Below are positions 6,219 to 7,776 of a DNA stretch of 7,776 bases, piece after piece. This stretch comes from Burkholderiales bacterium. GTDB taxonomy: Bacteria > Pseudomonadota > Gammaproteobacteria > Burkholderiales > Burkholderiaceae_E. Location: NCBI GenBank assembly GCA_020348765.1, contig CP070753.1, forward strand, positions 1,637,764 through 1,645,539. Reading direction: 5' to 3'. The position numbers and the translations under genes were made by a program. The notes under the pieces are model-generated. The model worked only from the letters and a program-made list of their open reading frames with translations. It did not search any database and was not told the DNA's origin. Numbering within the stretch: the stretch's first letter is position 1; each line of letters opens with the position of its first letter.

Positions 6219-7654
6219 ACCGGCCGGTGACGCTCGATCGTGCAGACGCGATCGACATGGTGATCGTCGGCGCCGGGCCGGCGGGCCTGGCGGCGGCCGC
6301 GGCCGCGGCGACGCGGGGTGCCAGCGTCATGCTGCTCGACGAACAACCCGAGCCCGGCGGCCAGATCTACCGCGCCATCGAGCGCAACGCGGCCCGCCCG
6401 TCGGCTGGCCGGCAGCGCGAACGTCTCGGCGAGATGCTGGGGCCGGACTATCGACGCGGTGCGCGGCTGCTCGAGGCGCTCGGTCGGGCCGACGTGCAAC
6501 ATGTGCGCGGAGCCAGGGTGTGGCGGGTCGATCCTGACCGCACCGTGTCCTGGTCGACCGGCGCATCCAGTGGCGAGGCCCGGCCGCGCACGCTGGTGCT
6601 GGCCGCCGGCGCGCTGGAACGGCCGTTTCCGGTTCCGGGCTGGACCCTGCCCGGGGTGATGACCGTCGGCGGCGCGCAGACGCTGATGAAGGCTTCCGGC
6701 GTCGTGCCCCACGCTGCCGCACTGGTCGGCTGCGGGCCGCTGCTGTACCTGTTCGCGACCCAGCTGATCGATGCCGGTCATCCGCCGCTGGCGCTGATCG
6801 AGACGCAGTCCTGGTCCGATCAGCTGCGCGCGCTGCCGCGGCTGCCGGCTGCGCTGCGGGCCCATCGCTACCTGACCAAGGGCCTGGCTCTGTTGCAGCG
6901 CATCCGGCGCGCCGGGGTCAAGCGCTACGTCGGCGCCGAGCAGATCGCGATCGAGGGCGGCGCGCATGTCGAGCGCCTGCGGTTTCGCGCCGGCGGACGC
7001 GATCTCGCGTTCGAGACCGACAGCGTGTTGCTGCACGTCGGCGTGGTGCCGAACATCCAGATGTCGATGGCGCTGCGGCTCGAGCACGAGTGGTATCGGC
7101 CGCAGCGCTACTGGCGGCCGCGGCTGGACGCGTTCGGCAGGACTGCGGCCGAAGGCGTGTTCATCGCCGGCGACGGCGCCGGCATCGGCGGCGCCGTCGC
7201 CGCCGAACACCGGGGCGAGCTCGCGGCGCTGGCCGCGCTGGTTCAGCTCGGGCGTGTCGAGCAGGGCGCGATCGCCGCGCGCGTCGAGTCGGTGCGCCGG
7301 TCGCTCGAAGCGGAACTGGCGCCGCGTGCCTTTCTCGATGCGCTGTACCCGACGCCCGCGCAGGCGCGACAGCCCGCAGACGCGACGGTGGTGTGCCGCT
7401 GCGAGGAGGTCACCGCGGCCGACGTGCGCCGCTATGCGAGTCTGGGCTGCAAGGGACCGAACCAGACCAAGGCCTTCGGCCGCTGCGGCATGGGCTGGTG
7501 CCAGGGCCGCTACTGCGGCCTGACGGTCGCCGAATTGCTCGCCGAGGCCAACGGCATCGAGCCCGAGCAGGTCGGCTACTACCGGATCCGCTCGCCGATC
7601 AAGCCGGTCACGCTGGGCGAGCTCGCCGCGCATGCCGAGCAGGGCGGCGGATAG
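6215..7654 (+). CDS. FAD/NAD(P)-binding oxidoreductase with BFD-like [2Fe-2S] domain, alpha subunit (OoxA/HcnB-like)
   Basis: Encodes 479 residues. The first Rossmann motif is VIVGAGPAGLAA (G19-x-G21-x-x-G24), with D42-E43 ending strand 2 and then GGQIYR (48-53), typical of this family. ERPFPVPGWTLPGVMTVGG is the central signature of the OoxA/HcnB group. The second dinucleotide motif, LVGCGPLL (G172-x-G174), has Leu in place of the third Gly. FIAGDGAGIGGA near two thirds of the length contacts FAD. The C-terminus carries a BFD-type [2Fe-2S] site: C394-R-C396, then C424-x4-C429, with additional cysteines at 412 and 434. With the beta and gamma subunits it should make a complex with two flavins and two iron-sulphur clusters that oxidises an amine. 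The start at 6215 follows GGGAG at 6203-6207 and overlaps the gamma stop. It is the last gene of the operon visible here. Confidence 0.93.
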   Translation: MNRPVTLDRADAIDMVIVGAGPAGLAAAAAAATRGASVMLLDEQPEPGGQIYRAIERNAARPSAGRQRERLGEMLGPDYRRGARLLEALGRADVQHVRGARVWRVDPDRTVSWSTGASSGEARPRTLVLAAGALERPFPVPGWTLPGVMTVGGAQTLMKASGVVPHAAALVGCGPLLYLFATQLIDAGHPPLALIETQSWSDQLRALPRLPAALRAHRYLTKGLALLQRIRRAGVKRYVGAEQIAIEGGAHVERLRFRAGGRDLAFETDSVLLHVGVVPNIQMSMALRLEHEWYRPQRYWRPRLDAFGRTAAEGVFIAGDGAGIGGAVAAEHRGELAALAALVQLGRVEQGAIAARVESVRRSLEAELAPRAFLDALYPTPAQARQPADATVVCRCEEVTAADVRRYASLGCKGPNQTKAFGRCGMGWCQGRYCGLTVAELLAEANGIEPEQVGYYRIRSPIKPVTLGELAAHAEQGGG

Positions 7655-7696
7655 GAGATCGGATCGGCGGCCGGCCCTGTGGCGTGTGCCGCGGCG

Positions 7697-7776
7697 CTAG
7701 CGGCGGCTGCGAGCGACATAGCGAACCCCCGGAATCGACGCGAACTCGGCGTCCTGTGTCCATAGCACCGCCGCGT
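7697..7776 (-). CDS. Probable VapC-type PIN-domain toxin, C-terminal end only
   Basis: On the minus strand an open frame enters from the window edge (2 nt of a split codon, then 25 codons) and ends in TAG at 7697-7699. Its residues include AVLWTQDAEFASIPGVRYV, which fits the end of VapC/PIN ribonucleases, where a strand leads to a T-x-D-x-(D/E)-F segment with a metal-binding acidic residue, then I-x-G-(V/L). VapC toxins cleave RNA and are paired with a VapB antitoxin, usually encoded just upstream; that would lie outside the window. Only about a fifth of a typical protein (about 130 residues) is visible, so the call rests on this short motif. The gene is convergent with the dehydrogenase operon across a 42-nt gap. 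Confidence 0.6.
   Translation of the reverse strand, partial: AAVLWTQDAEFASIPGVRYVARSRR

Noticed and set aside
5732..7633. Long minus-strand open frame of 633 codons opposite the alpha and beta dehydrogenase genes
   Set aside because: It lies antisense to clearly recognisable proteins. Its translation is rich in Arg, Ala, Gly and His without any domain, as expected from codon bias in GC-rich DNA.
7688..7704. Possible terminator after the alpha-subunit gene (GCCGC at 7688-7692 with GCGGC at 7700-7704)
   Set aside because: The stem is only 5 bp, has a competing pairing register and no T-run, and it falls across the end of the VapC-like coding frame.

Overview
This is a GC-rich window, read here as chromosomal DNA of a proteobacterium, most plausibly a beta- or gammaproteobacterium. 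The basis is uniformly high GC at third codon positions, strong Shine-Dalgarno sites, a fused isobutyryl-CoA mutase and a tripartite TRAP transporter; the exact lineage cannot be fixed from the sequence. The only AT-rich stretch is the divergent control region near 1874-1925.

Layout. (1) 1-648, plus strand: the 3' end of icmF (fused isobutyryl-CoA mutase). (2) 649-786: a short non-coding stretch with a nested hairpin and a small 12-bp tandem repeat, lying between two convergent gene ends. (3) 787-1821, minus strand: a LysR-family regulator whose sequence pattern recalls the OccR/NocR opine regulators. (4) 1822-1986: divergent control region with promoter-like hexamers, a LysR-box candidate and AT-rich repeats. 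(5) 1987-7654, plus strand: one compact apparent operon of six genes. It encodes the TRAP small permease, TRAP large permease, TRAP periplasmic binding protein, then the three subunits of a flavin/iron-sulphur dehydrogenase of the HcnABC / opine oxidase / D-hydroxyproline dehydrogenase superfamily, in the order beta (DadA-like FAD), gamma (small [2Fe-2S]), alpha (FAD/NAD(P)-type Rossmann plus BFD-like [2Fe-2S]). A strong GC hairpin separates the transporter half from the enzyme half. (6) 7697-7776, minus strand: the C-terminal 25 codons of a probable VapC-type PIN-domain toxin.

How the parts fit. The LysR protein probably senses a small molecule and switches on the divergent operon. The TRAP system would import a carboxylated substrate using an ion gradient, and the three-subunit dehydrogenase would oxidise its secondary or primary amine. 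The combination suggests uptake and oxidative breakdown of an opine-like compound, a D-amino acid, or a proline/hydroxyproline derivative. The substrate cannot be read from the sequence, and no downstream enzyme that would settle it (ornithine cyclodeaminase, proline racemase, dehydratase) is present. I see no tRNA, rRNA, CRISPR array, insertion sequence or phage gene.
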